DNA of 64,000 nucleotides from Pseudodesulfovibrio aespoeensis Aspo-2 (lineage in GTDB: Bacteria; Desulfobacterota; Desulfovibrionia; Desulfovibrionales; Desulfovibrionaceae): NCBI RefSeq assembly GCF_000176915.2, contig NC_014844.1, positions 930,001 through 994,000 of the forward strand. The letters are read 5' to 3'. The notes under the pieces are model-generated. The model searched no databases. It had not been told where the DNA came from and was given only the letters and a program-made list of their open reading frames with translations. Positions within the stretch are counted from its first letter, which is position 1. The number at the start of each line of letters is the position of its first letter. Shown here in pieces: positions 8,739 to 17,780 of this stretch. The translations under genes were made by a program, and so were the position numbers.

Positions 8739-10532
8739 ATGTCGGACCCAACGCGTATGCTGGCACATCTCGGTTTGGCAAAGCAGTACAACAACGGTCA
8801 GCAATCTTCTGTTGGCGTGGCTGCAAAATTTTCCGTTGAAGTGCATCAGTTGGTTGATGATAGGATGCTCTGCTACCATGTTGGGAAAAGAAACGAACAA
8901 ACGTTTGGGTACGATTTTGATTCTCCACATAACTATGATTCAGGAATGAATCCGTCTGTCGATATCAATAACAACAATATAGCCGTTGAAATTCATGAAA
9001 CGTCAAAATTCGGATCATATCAACTATGGCTTCACGTTGGAGAAGTGATTGAGAAGGGTGATATTGTCGGCTGGGGTGTCAATCACGGTATTCAGCATGA
9101 TACCGGTGCAAATCCGGACATCTCTATCAATGACAATAACATCGTTGTTGAGGTGCACCAATCTGAATCGTATAGTACGCTTTGGTATAACATTGGGGTA
9201 GCCGATGCAAAGGACCACAGCATTGCCTGGCGTGGTGGCTCGGTACACTATGGCGATGGGACAAGTCCGGCAATTGCGCTGGGAGAGGAGTTTTTTGTCG
9301 AGGTTCATTCGGTGGGGGATACGCTCTATTGTTGCGGGGGAAGGGTTGTCAAAGATGAAAGCGGATTCCACCTCCAGTTTGTCAGCAATAGCGCTTACGA
9401 CCACGGTCTTGCCCCGGATATCGCCATTTTTGCTGAGGACAATGAGTGCCTGTATTTCATTGAGACCCACTTGTCTCAAAACGGTACGGGAGCATGGCAG
9501 CGTTCAGGGTATCTCAGGAAAAGGGATTCTCAATGCTTCTGGTTCGCTCCATCGACGCGGTTTGACCGTGATGCAGACGGCCTCAGCGTCGGCGCTTCAA
9601 CTGTTGCCGGGATCGCCGTGTGCACGCATTCCAGCAGTGGCAAGCTGTACCAGGTGTCCACAACCCTGAGCGACACCGGGAGATTCTTTGAAAAGCTGCT
9701 GCCACAAATCAGAAATCTGCCTTTGAAGCAGATGGTCTTTGCGGGATCGCACAACAGCGGACTGTATCATATGAACATACCCTTTATCGACCCATTGTCG
9801 GCAACTCAGGAGATCGGGATATACGAGCAGCTCCTGCGCGGGGTTCGCTACTTTGATCTTCGTGTGGGGACCGACCGGCACATAATACGGCACGGCTGCC
9901 TGGAGGGGCCTTTGATGGGTGAGATATTTGCAGACTTCCAGCAGTTTTTCGATGAGGGACACAAGGAGCTTGTCATCATCAACCTTGAGCGGGAAGATGG
10001 CGAAAACAAATGTGATATCAAAGAGATATTGGATTACATTGGCGCATATGCCCTGAGACGTTCAGAGGTCGGGCAGCAATGCGGGGCGCAGCGACTCGCC
10101 GACATCCAGATGGAAATGCTCATCGGCGACACCGGGCATATCATCTTGATCGCAAATGACGAGCAAGAGTGCGATCATGCCTGGAAGACAGCAGACTTGA
10201 GAATCCGCAACACCTGGGCGGGCGATATGGACGAGGGGGCCATGATCAGGCATATGTATGAAGAACTGGACGCCTTCGACGATTCGCGTGGTGAACTCTT
10301 GCTGTTTGCATGGTTTCCTTCCACCGGCACCGGGTTCGGCAACAGCAAGGGCGCGAACGCCCGTTTGATCGAGACAATCACGACACGGCCGTTCAAGAAT
10401 CAGCGTGGCAAGTTCCCCAACATCATCCAGTGTGACTACGTTGAATATGCAAGGGTCGGCATGCTGTGCGAACATCTCATCCGGCAGGTGAACGGCATAC
10501 CCCACGAAATGGCGGTGAGCTCGGCCAGCTAA
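8739..10532 (+). CDS. PI-PLC-like phosphodiesterase with N-terminal six-fold repeat
   Basis: A 597-residue protein. Residues about 325-560 resemble the phosphatidylinositol-specific phospholipase C X-domain: FAGSHNSG (His338), GVRYFDLRVG, RHG (His385) and ELVIINLERED. Residues 25-310 consist of about six repeats of roughly 50 residues, each with a core like NNIVVEVHQS...LWYNIG (near 33, 83, 137, 187, 240 and 294), which suggests a beta-propeller or similar all-beta module. No signal peptide is visible. ATG at 8739 follows AGGGAG. GC is lower than in the flanking genes. The substrate is unknown and the binding role of the repeats is inference. Confidence 0.8.
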   Translation: MSDPTRMLAHLGLAKQYNNGQQSSVGVAAKFSVEVHQLVDDRMLCYHVGKRNEQTFGYDFDSPHNYDSGMNPSVDINNNNIAVEIHETSKFGSYQLWLHVGEVIEKGDIVGWGVNHGIQHDTGANPDISINDNNIVVEVHQSESYSTLWYNIGVADAKDHSIAWRGGSVHYGDGTSPAIALGEEFFVEVHSVGDTLYCCGGRVVKDESGFHLQFVSNSAYDHGLAPDIAIFAEDNECLYFIETHLSQNGTGAWQRSGYLRKRDSQCFWFAPSTRFDRDADGLSVGASTVAGIAVCTHSSSGKLYQVSTTLSDTGRFFEKLLPQIRNLPLKQMVFAGSHNSGLYHMNIPFIDPLSATQEIGIYEQLLRGVRYFDLRVGTDRHIIRHGCLEGPLMGEIFADFQQFFDEGHKELVIINLEREDGENKCDIKEILDYIGAYALRRSEVGQQCGAQRLADIQMEMLIGDTGHIILIANDEQECDHAWKTADLRIRNTWAGDMDEGAMIRHMYEELDAFDDSRGELLLFAWFPSTGTGFGNSKGANARLIETITTRPFKNQRGKFPNIIQCDYVEYARVGMLCEHLIRQVNGIPHEMAVSSAS

Positions 10533-10738
10533 CCAACTGCTCTGGTGATGCGGCTCGCGCAGGCTCCGTTGCTGCGGCGTTTTCATAAAAGTTGCGGATG
10601 TATTTTTCACGCTAAAACCGGACAGTTTGGAGTGGCTCCATCAACTAAGATCGTCGTCACCCCAACAGCGAGTTCCGATACCCTGATTCCCATGTCCTTG
10701 AAACATGATGAGCATCAGTCGGTGCCTGAAAACGGAGG

Positions 10739-10771
10739 CGGGTTGCGGCATATGCCGCAACCCGTTTTGTT
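10739..10771. terminator. bidirectional terminator between PLC-like gene and RND operon
   Basis: A perfect 26-bp palindrome (10739-10764) is followed by TTTTGTT on the plus strand. On the minus strand CCTCCGTTTT follows. It sits between convergent genes, 32 bp beyond the end of the pump gene. Confidence 0.75.
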
Positions 10772-10795
10772 GGTGGATTGGATGGAGTCTGTTGG

Positions 10796-13700
10796 CTACC
10801 TTTCGGCTTCCCCGGTGGTTGGGGCGTTGTCGGTCGCGTGGTCAATGGTCGCGTCGTCATCGTCGTCTTCGGGCGGCAGGACCATGGGGGTCTTTTTGCG
10901 CACGTATTCGCTGCCGCGCTGGATGAGCACGAAGAAGAGCGGCACGAAGAAGATGGCGATGGACGTGGCCGCCGCCATGCCGCCGATGACGCCGGTGCCG
11001 ATGGAGTGGCGGGCCGCGGAGCCCGCGCCGCTCGATATGGCCAGCGGCACCACGCCGAGGATGAAGGCCAGCGAGGTCATGACGATGGGGCGGAAGCGCA
11101 GGCGCGCCGCCTCCAGGGCAGACTCCACCAGCCCCATGCCGCTGCGGTACGAGGCCACGCAGAACTCGACGATGAGAATGGCGTTCTTGGCCGAGAGCCC
11201 CACCAGGGTCAGCAGGCCGATCTGGAAGTAGATGTCCTGCACCAGCCCGCGCGACCACACGGCCATGAGCGCGCCCATGACCGCGATGGGCAGCACGCCG
11301 AGCACCGCGATGGGCAGCGACCACATCTCGTACTGGGCGGCCAGCACCAGGAAGACCACCAGGATGCCGAAGGCGAGCACCTTGGGCGCCTGGCTGCCGG
11401 TCTTGATCTCCTGGTACGACGCGCCGCTCCACTCGAAGCCGTAGCCCACGGGCAGGGTCTCCTGGCCGAGTTTGACGATGTCGTCCATGGCCTGGCCGCT
11501 GCTGATGCCCGCAGCGGGCGCGCCCGTGATCTGCACAGACGGGAACCCGTTGAAGTGGGACACCGCGTTGGGTCCGGCCCGGAAGCTGACATCGGTCACG
11601 CCGGACAGCGGGACCATGTTCCCCTCCGCATTGCGCACGAAGATGCGCCCGATGTCCGAGGGCGAGTCGCGGAACTCGGACTCGGCCTGGAGCTGGACGC
11701 GCCAGATGCGGCCATATTTGTTGAAGTCGTTGACGTAGAGCGTGCTGAGGTATGCTTGCATGGCCTCGAACACGTTGCCCACCGGCACGCCCATCATTTT
11801 GGTCTTGTCGCGATTGAGCTCCACATAGAGCTGAGGCTGGGTCACGCGCAGGGTGCCGCGGACGCCCGCCAGTTGCGGGTTGGCATTGGCGTCGTTAATG
11901 AACTGCTGGGCCGTGGCCACCAGATCCTCCACCGATCCGCCGCCGCGCGATTGCAGCTCGAGCTGGAACCCGGCCTGGGTGCCGAGCCCCTGGATGGCCG
12001 GGGGATTGAAGGCGAGCACCCTGGCTGTGGGATCGTCGCCAAAGCGTATCATGGTCCGCAAGGCCACTTCCTGCGAGCTCATTCCCTCCCGTTGCCGTTC
12101 CTCAAAAGGCTTGAGCTTGATGAACATGGTGCTGCCGCTGGTGCTGGTGATGCCGCCGCTTAAGAAGTCCAGGCCGCCGAGCAGGACGACGTTCTGCACC
12201 GCAGGGTCGCTCATCAGGTGTTTCTCCACCTCCCGAAGGGTGGCGTCGGTGCGGTCCAGAGACGAGCCGTCCGGGAGCATGACCGAGACCAGGATGTAGC
12301 CCTGGTCCTCGTCGGGCAGGAAGCCAGAGGGGACAAGGCGCTGCATGCCAAAGGTGATCAGGCAGAGCAGGCCGAATATGCCAAGGGAAACAGGCACGCG
12401 CCGGATGGCCTTGCGCACGCCCTCGGTGTAGCCCAGGGTCATTTTGTCGAAGCAGGCGTCGAACCACTGGAACACCTTGGCCTTCTGGCCGTGGCCCGGC
12501 TTGAGGATCAGGCGGCACAGGGCCGGGCTCAGGGTCAGGGCCACCAGGCCGGAGATGGCCACGGACACGGCGATGGTCACCGCGAACTGCCGGTAGAGCT
12601 GGCCGGTCAGCCCGCCCAGGAAGGCCACGGGCACAAAGACCGCCGAGAGGACCAGGACGATGGCGATGACCGGCCCGGTGACTTGCTCCATGGCCTTGAT
12701 GGTGGCCTCGCGCGGCCCCAGCCCGTCATGTTCCATGATGCGCTCGACGTTTTCCACCACGATGATGGCGTCGTCCACCACGATGCCGATGGCCAGCACC
12801 AGGCCGAACATGGTCAGGGTGTTGATGGAGAAGCCAAGCGCGAGCATGCCGCCAAAGGTGCCGATGATGGCCACGGGCACGGCCAGCAGCGGGATGAGCG
12901 TGGCCCGCCACGATTGCAGGAAGACGAACACGACCACCAGCACCAGCAGCACCGCCTCCAGCAGGGTGTGGATAACCTCGGCCATGGAGTCGCGGATGAA
13001 GAGGGTGGTGTCGTGGGGCATGCTGTAGGAGACGCCCTCCGGGAAGCTGCTGGCCGCCGATTCCATGGCCGCCTTGACCCCGTCCAGGGTGTCCAGGGCG
13101 TTGGCGCCCACCTGGAGGTAGACGGGCAGAAGCGTGGTGGGCTTGCCGTTGACCCGGCCAAACATGTCGTAGCTCTGCGCGCCCAGTTCGACCCGGGCCA
13201 CGTCCTTGAGGCGCAGGATGGAGCCATCGCTGTTGGCCACGAGGATGATGTTCTCGTAGTCGGCCACCTCCTGCAGCCGGCCACGGGTCAGGACCGGCAC
13301 GGTCAGCTCCACCTCTCCCTTGGTGGGCCGCTGGCCGATGGTGCCTGCCGGGAACACGGCGTTCTGCTCGCGGATGGCCTCGGCCACCTCGGTCACGGTC
13401 AGTCCGCGCGCGGCCAGCTGGTCCGGGTTGACCCAGATGCGCATGGAGTAGTCCTTGGTGCCGAACACGGCCACATCGCCCACGCCGGGAACGCGCTTGA
13501 GCATGTCGAGCATGTTGATGGTGGCGTAGTTGCTCAGGTAGATGTCGTCGTAGCGCCCGTCTGATTCCAGCGAGAGCACGGTGAGCATGCTGGTGGACGA
13601 CTTGGTCACTGTCACCCCCTGGCGGGTGACTTCGGTCGGCAGCCTGGGCTCGGCAATGGCCAGTCGGTTCTGCACCTCTACGGCGGCCAGGTCCTGGTCC

Positions 13701-13996
13701 GTGCCGATTTCAAAGGTGCAGACCACCTTGACCGCGCCGTTGTTGGAACACAGGGAGCTGAAGTAGAGCAGGTTCTTGATGCCGCTGAGCTGCTGCTCGA
13801 TGGGCGAGGCCACGGACTCGGCTGCGGTCTTGGCGTCCGCGCCCGGATAGGAGGCGTCGATCTGGATGGTGGGCGGGGTGATCTGCGGATACTGGTCCAC
13901 GGGCAACACGAAGATGGCCACGGTGCCGCCCAGCATGATCAGGATGGAGACCACGAAGGCGAAGACCGGGCGGTCGATGAAGAAGCGTGAGAACAT
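10796..13996 (-). CDS. RND multidrug efflux transporter, inner-membrane pump
   Basis: A 1066-residue HAE-1 RND pump of the AcrB/MexB family. It starts MFSRFFIDRPVFAFVVSI, as AcrB-type pumps do. The proton-relay aspartates are in GIVVDDAIIVVENVERIM and the partner lysine in LSAKNAILIVEF. Twelve membrane spans and two large periplasmic loops fit the length. It is the last gene of a tetR-adaptor-pump operon, 4 nt after the adaptor stop. No outer-membrane channel gene is in the operon, so it probably uses a TolC encoded elsewhere. Substrates cannot be read from sequence. Confidence 0.95.
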   Translation of the reverse strand: MFSRFFIDRPVFAFVVSILIMLGGTVAIFVLPVDQYPQITPPTIQIDASYPGADAKTAAESVASPIEQQLSGIKNLLYFSSLCSNNGAVKVVCTFEIGTDQDLAAVEVQNRLAIAEPRLPTEVTRQGVTVTKSSTSMLTVLSLESDGRYDDIYLSNYATINMLDMLKRVPGVGDVAVFGTKDYSMRIWVNPDQLAARGLTVTEVAEAIREQNAVFPAGTIGQRPTKGEVELTVPVLTRGRLQEVADYENIILVANSDGSILRLKDVARVELGAQSYDMFGRVNGKPTTLLPVYLQVGANALDTLDGVKAAMESAASSFPEGVSYSMPHDTTLFIRDSMAEVIHTLLEAVLLVLVVVFVFLQSWRATLIPLLAVPVAIIGTFGGMLALGFSINTLTMFGLVLAIGIVVDDAIIVVENVERIMEHDGLGPREATIKAMEQVTGPVIAIVLVLSAVFVPVAFLGGLTGQLYRQFAVTIAVSVAISGLVALTLSPALCRLILKPGHGQKAKVFQWFDACFDKMTLGYTEGVRKAIRRVPVSLGIFGLLCLITFGMQRLVPSGFLPDEDQGYILVSVMLPDGSSLDRTDATLREVEKHLMSDPAVQNVVLLGGLDFLSGGITSTSGSTMFIKLKPFEERQREGMSSQEVALRTMIRFGDDPTARVLAFNPPAIQGLGTQAGFQLELQSRGGGSVEDLVATAQQFINDANANPQLAGVRGTLRVTQPQLYVELNRDKTKMMGVPVGNVFEAMQAYLSTLYVNDFNKYGRIWRVQLQAESEFRDSPSDIGRIFVRNAEGNMVPLSGVTDVSFRAGPNAVSHFNGFPSVQITGAPAAGISSGQAMDDIVKLGQETLPVGYGFEWSGASYQEIKTGSQAPKVLAFGILVVFLVLAAQYEMWSLPIAVLGVLPIAVMGALMAVWSRGLVQDIYFQIGLLTLVGLSAKNAILIVEFCVASYRSGMGLVESALEAARLRFRPIVMTSLAFILGVVPLAISSGAGSAARHSIGTGVIGGMAAATSIAIFFVPLFFVLIQRGSEYVRKKTPMVLPPEDDDDDATIDHATDNAPTTGEAER

Positions 13997-14000
13997 GCGC

Positions 14001-15239
14001 TTAGCCCTCGCTCTTCTTGGGTTCGCCGCCCGGCTGGGCCTGGGCGGGCGACATGGGTTCCACGGCCATGCCCGGCCTCAGCTGCATGAGGTGGTCGGTG
14101 ATGACCGTTTCGCCGGGCTCAAGGCCCGCCTCGATCACCCACTGGCTCTCGTGCCAGTCGCCCAGGGTCACGCTGCGCAGCTCCGCCGTGTTTTCTTTGC
14201 TGACCACGTAGACGAAAGCGCCAGCCGGGTTCTGAAGGACCGAGGTCTTGGGCACGAGCAGGGCGTTGAGCCGGTCGATGCCGTCGATGCGCACATGGAC
14301 GAACTGGCCCGGCATCAGCTGCCCGTCCGGGTTGGGAAAGGTGCCGCGCATGACCGATGAGCTGGTGGACGGGTCGATCTGGGGATCGGTGTAGGTGATT
14401 TTGCCCTCATAGGGATAGGGCGTGCCGTCGGCCAGGGTCACCTTGAGCCGCATCTGGCTTTGCAACGGCTGGGAGGTCTTGCCGCTCTGGGCCAGCCGCC
14501 GGGCCTGGAGGAGGTCCTGCTCGCTGACCGTGTAGCGCACGTAGATGGGGTCGGTCTTTTCGACCACGGCCAGCAGGCCGCCACTGGAGCCTTCCACGTA
14601 GCTGCCCACCTCCTTCAGGGCCATGCCGATGCGCCCGTCCATGGGCGAGGTGATGTCGGTGTAGCCGAGGTCCAGCTCGGAGTTGACGATGCGTGCGTTG
14701 GCGATGGTGATGTTGGCCTGGGCCACCTGTTCCTCGGTCTGCCACTGCTCCAGCTCGTCCTGGGTGGTCGCGTTGCTCTGGCGCAGCTTGGTGTAGCGGC
14801 TGACCTTGCTCCTGGCCAGGGCGAACTCGGCGCGCGCGCTGGCCAGCTGGGCCCTGGCCAGATCCAGGCTGGCCTGGAACGAGCGCGGGTCGATGCGGAA
14901 GAGCAGTTGCCCGGTGGTCACTTCGCCACCTTCCTCGAAATGCCTGCTTTCGAGAAAGCCGCTGACGCGGGCGCGGATCTCCACGGTCTGCGAGGCCTCG
15001 GTCTGGCCGAGGAAAAGGGGCTGGAGCGGCACGGTGCGTGCGCTCAGGGTGAGCATGGACACAGCCAGAGCCCGCTGCGGTCCCCTGGCCTGCATGGCCT
15101 GGGGGGTGGAGTCCGAGCCTTGCAGGTAGGCAAAGCCCGCGGCCACCGCGCCCGCCAGAATGACGAGCATGACCGCCCGCCGGATGCTCCGGGCGTTCCG
15201 GAACAACCCGGATTCTCTGAATCTCTTGCTGCTGATCAC
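14001..15239 (-). CDS. RND efflux periplasmic adaptor (membrane fusion protein)
   Basis: A 412-residue AcrA/MexA-type adaptor. It has an N-terminal membrane anchor or signal (AVMLVILAGAVAAGFAYL), a lipoyl half-motif (VEIRARVSGFLESRHFEEGGEV), a helical hairpin with QLASARAEFALARSKVSRY, the second lipoyl half (LGYTDITSPMDGRIG) and a beta-barrel region (GTFPNPDGQLMPGQFV). The GTG at 15239 is preferred because AGGAG is correctly spaced before it; the frame opens earlier, at 15299. It links the pump to an outer-membrane channel. Confidence 0.92.
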   Translation of the reverse strand: MISSKRFRESGLFRNARSIRRAVMLVILAGAVAAGFAYLQGSDSTPQAMQARGPQRALAVSMLTLSARTVPLQPLFLGQTEASQTVEIRARVSGFLESRHFEEGGEVTTGQLLFRIDPRSFQASLDLARAQLASARAEFALARSKVSRYTKLRQSNATTQDELEQWQTEEQVAQANITIANARIVNSELDLGYTDITSPMDGRIGMALKEVGSYVEGSSGGLLAVVEKTDPIYVRYTVSEQDLLQARRLAQSGKTSQPLQSQMRLKVTLADGTPYPYEGKITYTDPQIDPSTSSSVMRGTFPNPDGQLMPGQFVHVRIDGIDRLNALLVPKTSVLQNPAGAFVYVVSKENTAELRSVTLGDWHESQWVIEAGLEPGETVITDHLMQLRPGMAVEPMSPAQAQPGGEPKKSEG

Positions 15240-15373
15240 TGGATACTCCTGAAAAATTGTAAAAGAGTGTTCCGTCAGGCTGCCCCGCGCGTGTCGCACG
15301 GCGCGCCGTCATGTCCCGGCATCCGCCGCAGGGCCGTCGGCTCTGGGGGCGGAATTCTGCCTGGGGGGCTGGG

Positions 15374-16012
15374 TCAGGGATGCTTTGCCTCGGGTGTGAG
15401 CAGGCCGTGGAGCAGGAGGCCCGTGATCTCCTTGGCCTGTTCCTCCAGACAAATGGTGCGCTTGGCGAAATAATTGGTGAAGATGGTGCCGTAGAGCATG
15501 TCGCCGATCATGTCGAAGAGCCGGTCCACCGGACGCTCCCGGAAGATGCCGTCGCGCATGAGCTGGGAGATCTCGGCCTTGTGCTCTTCCCGATGCCGTC
15601 CGATATACTCAAGGTACGACGGGGTCTTGCGGTCCTTGAATACGGCCCGTTCCTGGATGAGCAGCTCTATGAACTCCGGGTTTTCGTTGAAATAGCGCAG
15701 AAACGCCCTGACGGCCCGGCCAAAGGATTCGACAGGATCATCCACGGCAGAGCCGTCGATGGTCTCGATCAATCCGTTCATGACATGGTCCACGGACTCG
15801 CGAAACAACTCCTGCTTGTTGACGAAGTAGTTGTAGACCGTACCCTTGGAGCAGCCCGCTGCCTGGGCGATGGCCCCGATATCGGCCCGGTCGAACCCCT
15901 CGCGTGCGAAATGGGTCACCGCCTGGGCGAGGATGCTCTTCCTGCGCTGGATCCTTCTTTCCGGATCGGGGGGGCGGCCTGGTCCCCGGCGTGCCTGTTG
16001 CGTCCGTGTCAT
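15374..16012 (-). CDS. TetR/AcrR-family repressor of the efflux operon
   Basis: A 212-residue repressor. The N-terminal helix-turn-helix is visible (ILAQAVTHFAREGFDRADIGAIAQAAG, then CSKGTVYNYFVNKQELF). The rest is an all-helical ligand-binding domain. It is preceded by AGGAG and transcribed from a promoter whose -10 lies inside a perfect palindrome (16028-16047), so autorepression is strongly suggested. The adaptor gene follows 134 bp downstream in the same direction, so the repressor probably controls the whole operon. Confidence 0.93.
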   Translation of the reverse strand: MTRTQQARRGPGRPPDPERRIQRRKSILAQAVTHFAREGFDRADIGAIAQAAGCSKGTVYNYFVNKQELFRESVDHVMNGLIETIDGSAVDDPVESFGRAVRAFLRYFNENPEFIELLIQERAVFKDRKTPSYLEYIGRHREEHKAEISQLMRDGIFRERPVDRLFDMIGDMLYGTIFTNYFAKRTICLEEQAKEITGLLLHGLLTPEAKHP

Positions 16013-16027
16013 CTGTTCTCCTATTTT

Positions 16028-16047
16028 ATGACTGACGGGTCAGTCAT
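16028..16047. promoter_or_regulatory. palindromic TetR-type operator
   Basis: Perfect 9-bp inverted repeats (ATGACTGAC and GTCAGTCAT) are separated by GG, 16 nt upstream of the tetR start. It overlaps the -10 element of the tetR promoter. Confidence 0.8.
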
Positions 16048-16071
16048 ATTAATGGTCGACATGGATGTCAA
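16043..16071 (-). promoter_or_regulatory. promoter of the tetR-RND operon
   Basis: On the minus strand TTGACA (16071-16066) and TATGAC (16048-16043) are 17 nt apart. The -35 is perfect consensus and the -10 is partly buried in the operator, a classic repressible layout. Confidence 0.65.
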
Positions 16072-16278
16072 GGGGCTGGGTGCAGGTTTTTCGGCAGTGG
16101 CCCTTGTGTGGGTGCGACCGGCTCCGGACGCGGGAGGCGCGCAGGCAGGGTGAATCGGCTTGCCATTGTCCAGGTTGTGGTTCATATCGGGCATTGGAGG
16201 AGTTTCGGACAGCGGGATTCCCCTGGCGCGGAAAACAGTGGGGCCATGCCCCGGAAACGGGCGATACAGGAGCGGGAC

Positions 16279-16965
16279 ATGAAACGGCTGATTGTTCTTG
16301 CGGTTGCAACGGGTTGGCTTGTTCTTCTGGGGGCGTGCGGTTCCAGCTACCACGCGCGCGACATGAAGCTGCGGACCACGTTCGTCGATCCCTCCATCCT
16401 GGAGAAAGGGACCGGGGATCAGGCGCTCTACCGCTACATCAACAAGAAGATCGACATCAACAAATACAACAAGATACTGCTCGAACCGGTCCTGGTGGCC
16501 AAGGACGGCGAGCTCTCCGCCGAGACGCGGGAGAACTATCAGCGTCTGGCCAACAACGCCTATGTCCTGCTGAGTCAGGAGCTTGGCAAGGACTATGCCC
16601 TGGTCAAAACCCCGGAGCCGGGGACCATGCGGCTGTCCATGGGCATTCTCGACGCGGACCCCTCCAACCCGGTGCGCAACGTGCTCTCGTCGCTGACGCC
16701 CATCGGCATGGTCGTCAACCTCGTGACCTATTCGGACACCGGCAAGCAGTCCGGCGTGGGCGAGGTGTCCATGGAGATGAAGGTAGTGGACGCCATGACC
16801 GGCGAGCTCATGGGCGCTGTGGTGGACCGGCGCGTGGGCGGCTCCAATCCCGATGCCGTGGTGGACACCTGGTCCGCCGCCGACGCGGGGCTGACGTGGT
16901 GGGCCAAGCGCACCCGCTACTTCCTCTGCCTCGCCCGCGCGGGCCTTGGTTGCGAGAAGCCCTGA
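16279..16965 (+). CDS. DUF3313-like outer-membrane or periplasmic lipoprotein
   Basis: A 228-residue lipoprotein with signal peptide and lipobox ending LLGAC (about residue 20). The body resembles the DUF3313 family of uncharacterised lipoproteins: a YNKILLEPV strand, a segment about taking up to YVLLSQELGKDY, and GVGEVSMEMKVVDAMTGELMGAVVDRR. ATG at 16279 follows CAGGAG; the frame opens farther upstream but that extension is not family-like. It is divergent from the tetR gene and ends alone. Function unknown. Confidence 0.75.
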   Translation: MKRLIVLAVATGWLVLLGACGSSYHARDMKLRTTFVDPSILEKGTGDQALYRYINKKIDINKYNKILLEPVLVAKDGELSAETRENYQRLANNAYVLLSQELGKDYALVKTPEPGTMRLSMGILDADPSNPVRNVLSSLTPIGMVVNLVTYSDTGKQSGVGEVSMEMKVVDAMTGELMGAVVDRRVGGSNPDAVVDTWSAADAGLTWWAKRTRYFLCLARAGLGCEKP

Positions 16966-17121
16966 CCTGGCTGCGCGTTGTCCCTCTGGGGCTAGCCGGT
17001 AGCCGAGATGTGAGCAAAGGCACAGCCCTGTTGGCCTGAGGCTCCCCTGGCCGGGCCATCGAGTTGCCGAAAGTCTGCCCTTGGTGGCCCGCAGTGGGAA
17101 GAGGGAGGGAAAAGACCCAAG

Positions 17122-17160
17122 TGAAAAGGAAAAGGCCTTACGCGCGCGGCGTAAGGCCTT
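17122..17160 (-). terminator. terminator after the tRNA-Gln/tRNA-Glu pair
   Basis: Arms 17132-17143 and 17149-17160 form a perfect 12-bp stem. On the minus strand it is followed by TTTTCCTTTTC, ending the tRNA transcript just beyond the tRNA-Glu CCA. Confidence 0.8.
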
Positions 17161-17169
17161 GTGGTTCCT

Positions 17170-17247
17170 TGGCGTCCCCAAGGGGATTTGAACCCCTGTT
17201 AACGGCGTGAAAGGCCGTCGTCCTGGACCAGGCTAGACGATGGGGAC
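17170..17247 (-). tRNA. tRNA-Glu (TTC)
   Basis: The minus-strand cloverleaf has acceptor GTCCCCA paired with TGGGGAC, anticodon loop CTTTCAC with anticodon TTC, T-arm GGGGTTCAAATCCCC, discriminator G and an encoded CCA (17172-17170). Confidence 0.97.
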
Positions 17248-17254
17248 GCAAATT

Positions 17255-17329
17255 TGGCTGGGCTGCAAGGACTCGAACCTTGATTAACGGAGCCAGAACC
17301 CGTCGTCCTGCCAATTGAACGACAGCCCA
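17255..17329 (-). tRNA. tRNA-Gln (CTG)
   Basis: The minus-strand cloverleaf has acceptor TGGGCTG paired with CAGCCCA, anticodon loop TTCTGGC giving anticodon CTG, T-arm AAGGTTCGAGTCCTT, and encoded CCA. It lies 7 nt upstream of tRNA-Glu and is probably co-transcribed with it. Confidence 0.97.
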
Positions 17330-17335
17330 GCAGCG

Positions 17336-17380
17336 AGAAGTTGATCTAAGGGTTAACCCCTCGCATGTCAACTTCTTTTT
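17336..17380. other. long-armed hairpin between tRNA-Gln and the 17390 gene
   Basis: Arms 17336-17344 and 17368-17376 pair perfectly over 9 bp with an inner AGGGTTAACCCCT element. A T-run follows on the plus strand only. For the minus-strand genes it may be a processing stem between mRNA and tRNA. Confidence 0.4.
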
Positions 17381-17389
17381 GCGATTAAA

Positions 17390-17740
17390 TTACACTGCTC
17401 TGGCGAGCTTGCGGGTGCGCTTCTTGAGGACGTTGATCTTGCGGCGCACGCGGTCGCGTTTGGTGCGGTCCTCAAGGGTGTCCTTCTCGGTGCGCAGGGC
17501 GCGGATGATCCGCTTGGTCTCGTGGATCTGCTTCTTGTAGGGGGAGACGGCCTCCTCCTCGACGATGCCGAACAAGGTCTTGATCTCGGCCACCAGCTCT
17601 TCCTTGCTCTTGCCGGAAGCGCCGACAACCATGGGCAGCTTGTTCATGCACAGGGAGCGCAGCTCCTTGGCGGTCATCTTTTCGAGGGTCTTGGTCAGGC
17701 CAAGCTCTTCAAAGGCAATTTCCTTGGTCTCTTCGCTCAT
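17390..17740 (-). CDS. small basic protein with Rho-N/SAP-like N-terminus
   Basis: A 116-residue protein. Residues about 15-55 (LEKMTAKELRSLCMNKLPMV then SKEELVAEIKTLFGI) look like the helix-extended-helix of Rho N-terminal or SAP domains, which bind nucleic acid. The C-terminal half is a Lys/Arg-rich coiled helix ending in KRTRKLARAV. ATG at 17740 is chosen because AAGGAG is well placed; the frame opens at 17794. It follows a DciA-like gene and precedes two tRNAs. An RNA- or ribosome-related role is inference. Confidence 0.65.
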   Translation of the reverse strand: MSEETKEIAFEELGLTKTLEKMTAKELRSLCMNKLPMVVGASGKSKEELVAEIKTLFGIVEEEAVSPYKKQIHETKRIIRALRTEKDTLEDRTKRDRVRRKINVLKKRTRKLARAV

Positions 17741-17780
17741 GATACAACTCCTTAAAAGGTCCCCGGAGGGCGCAAATTTC

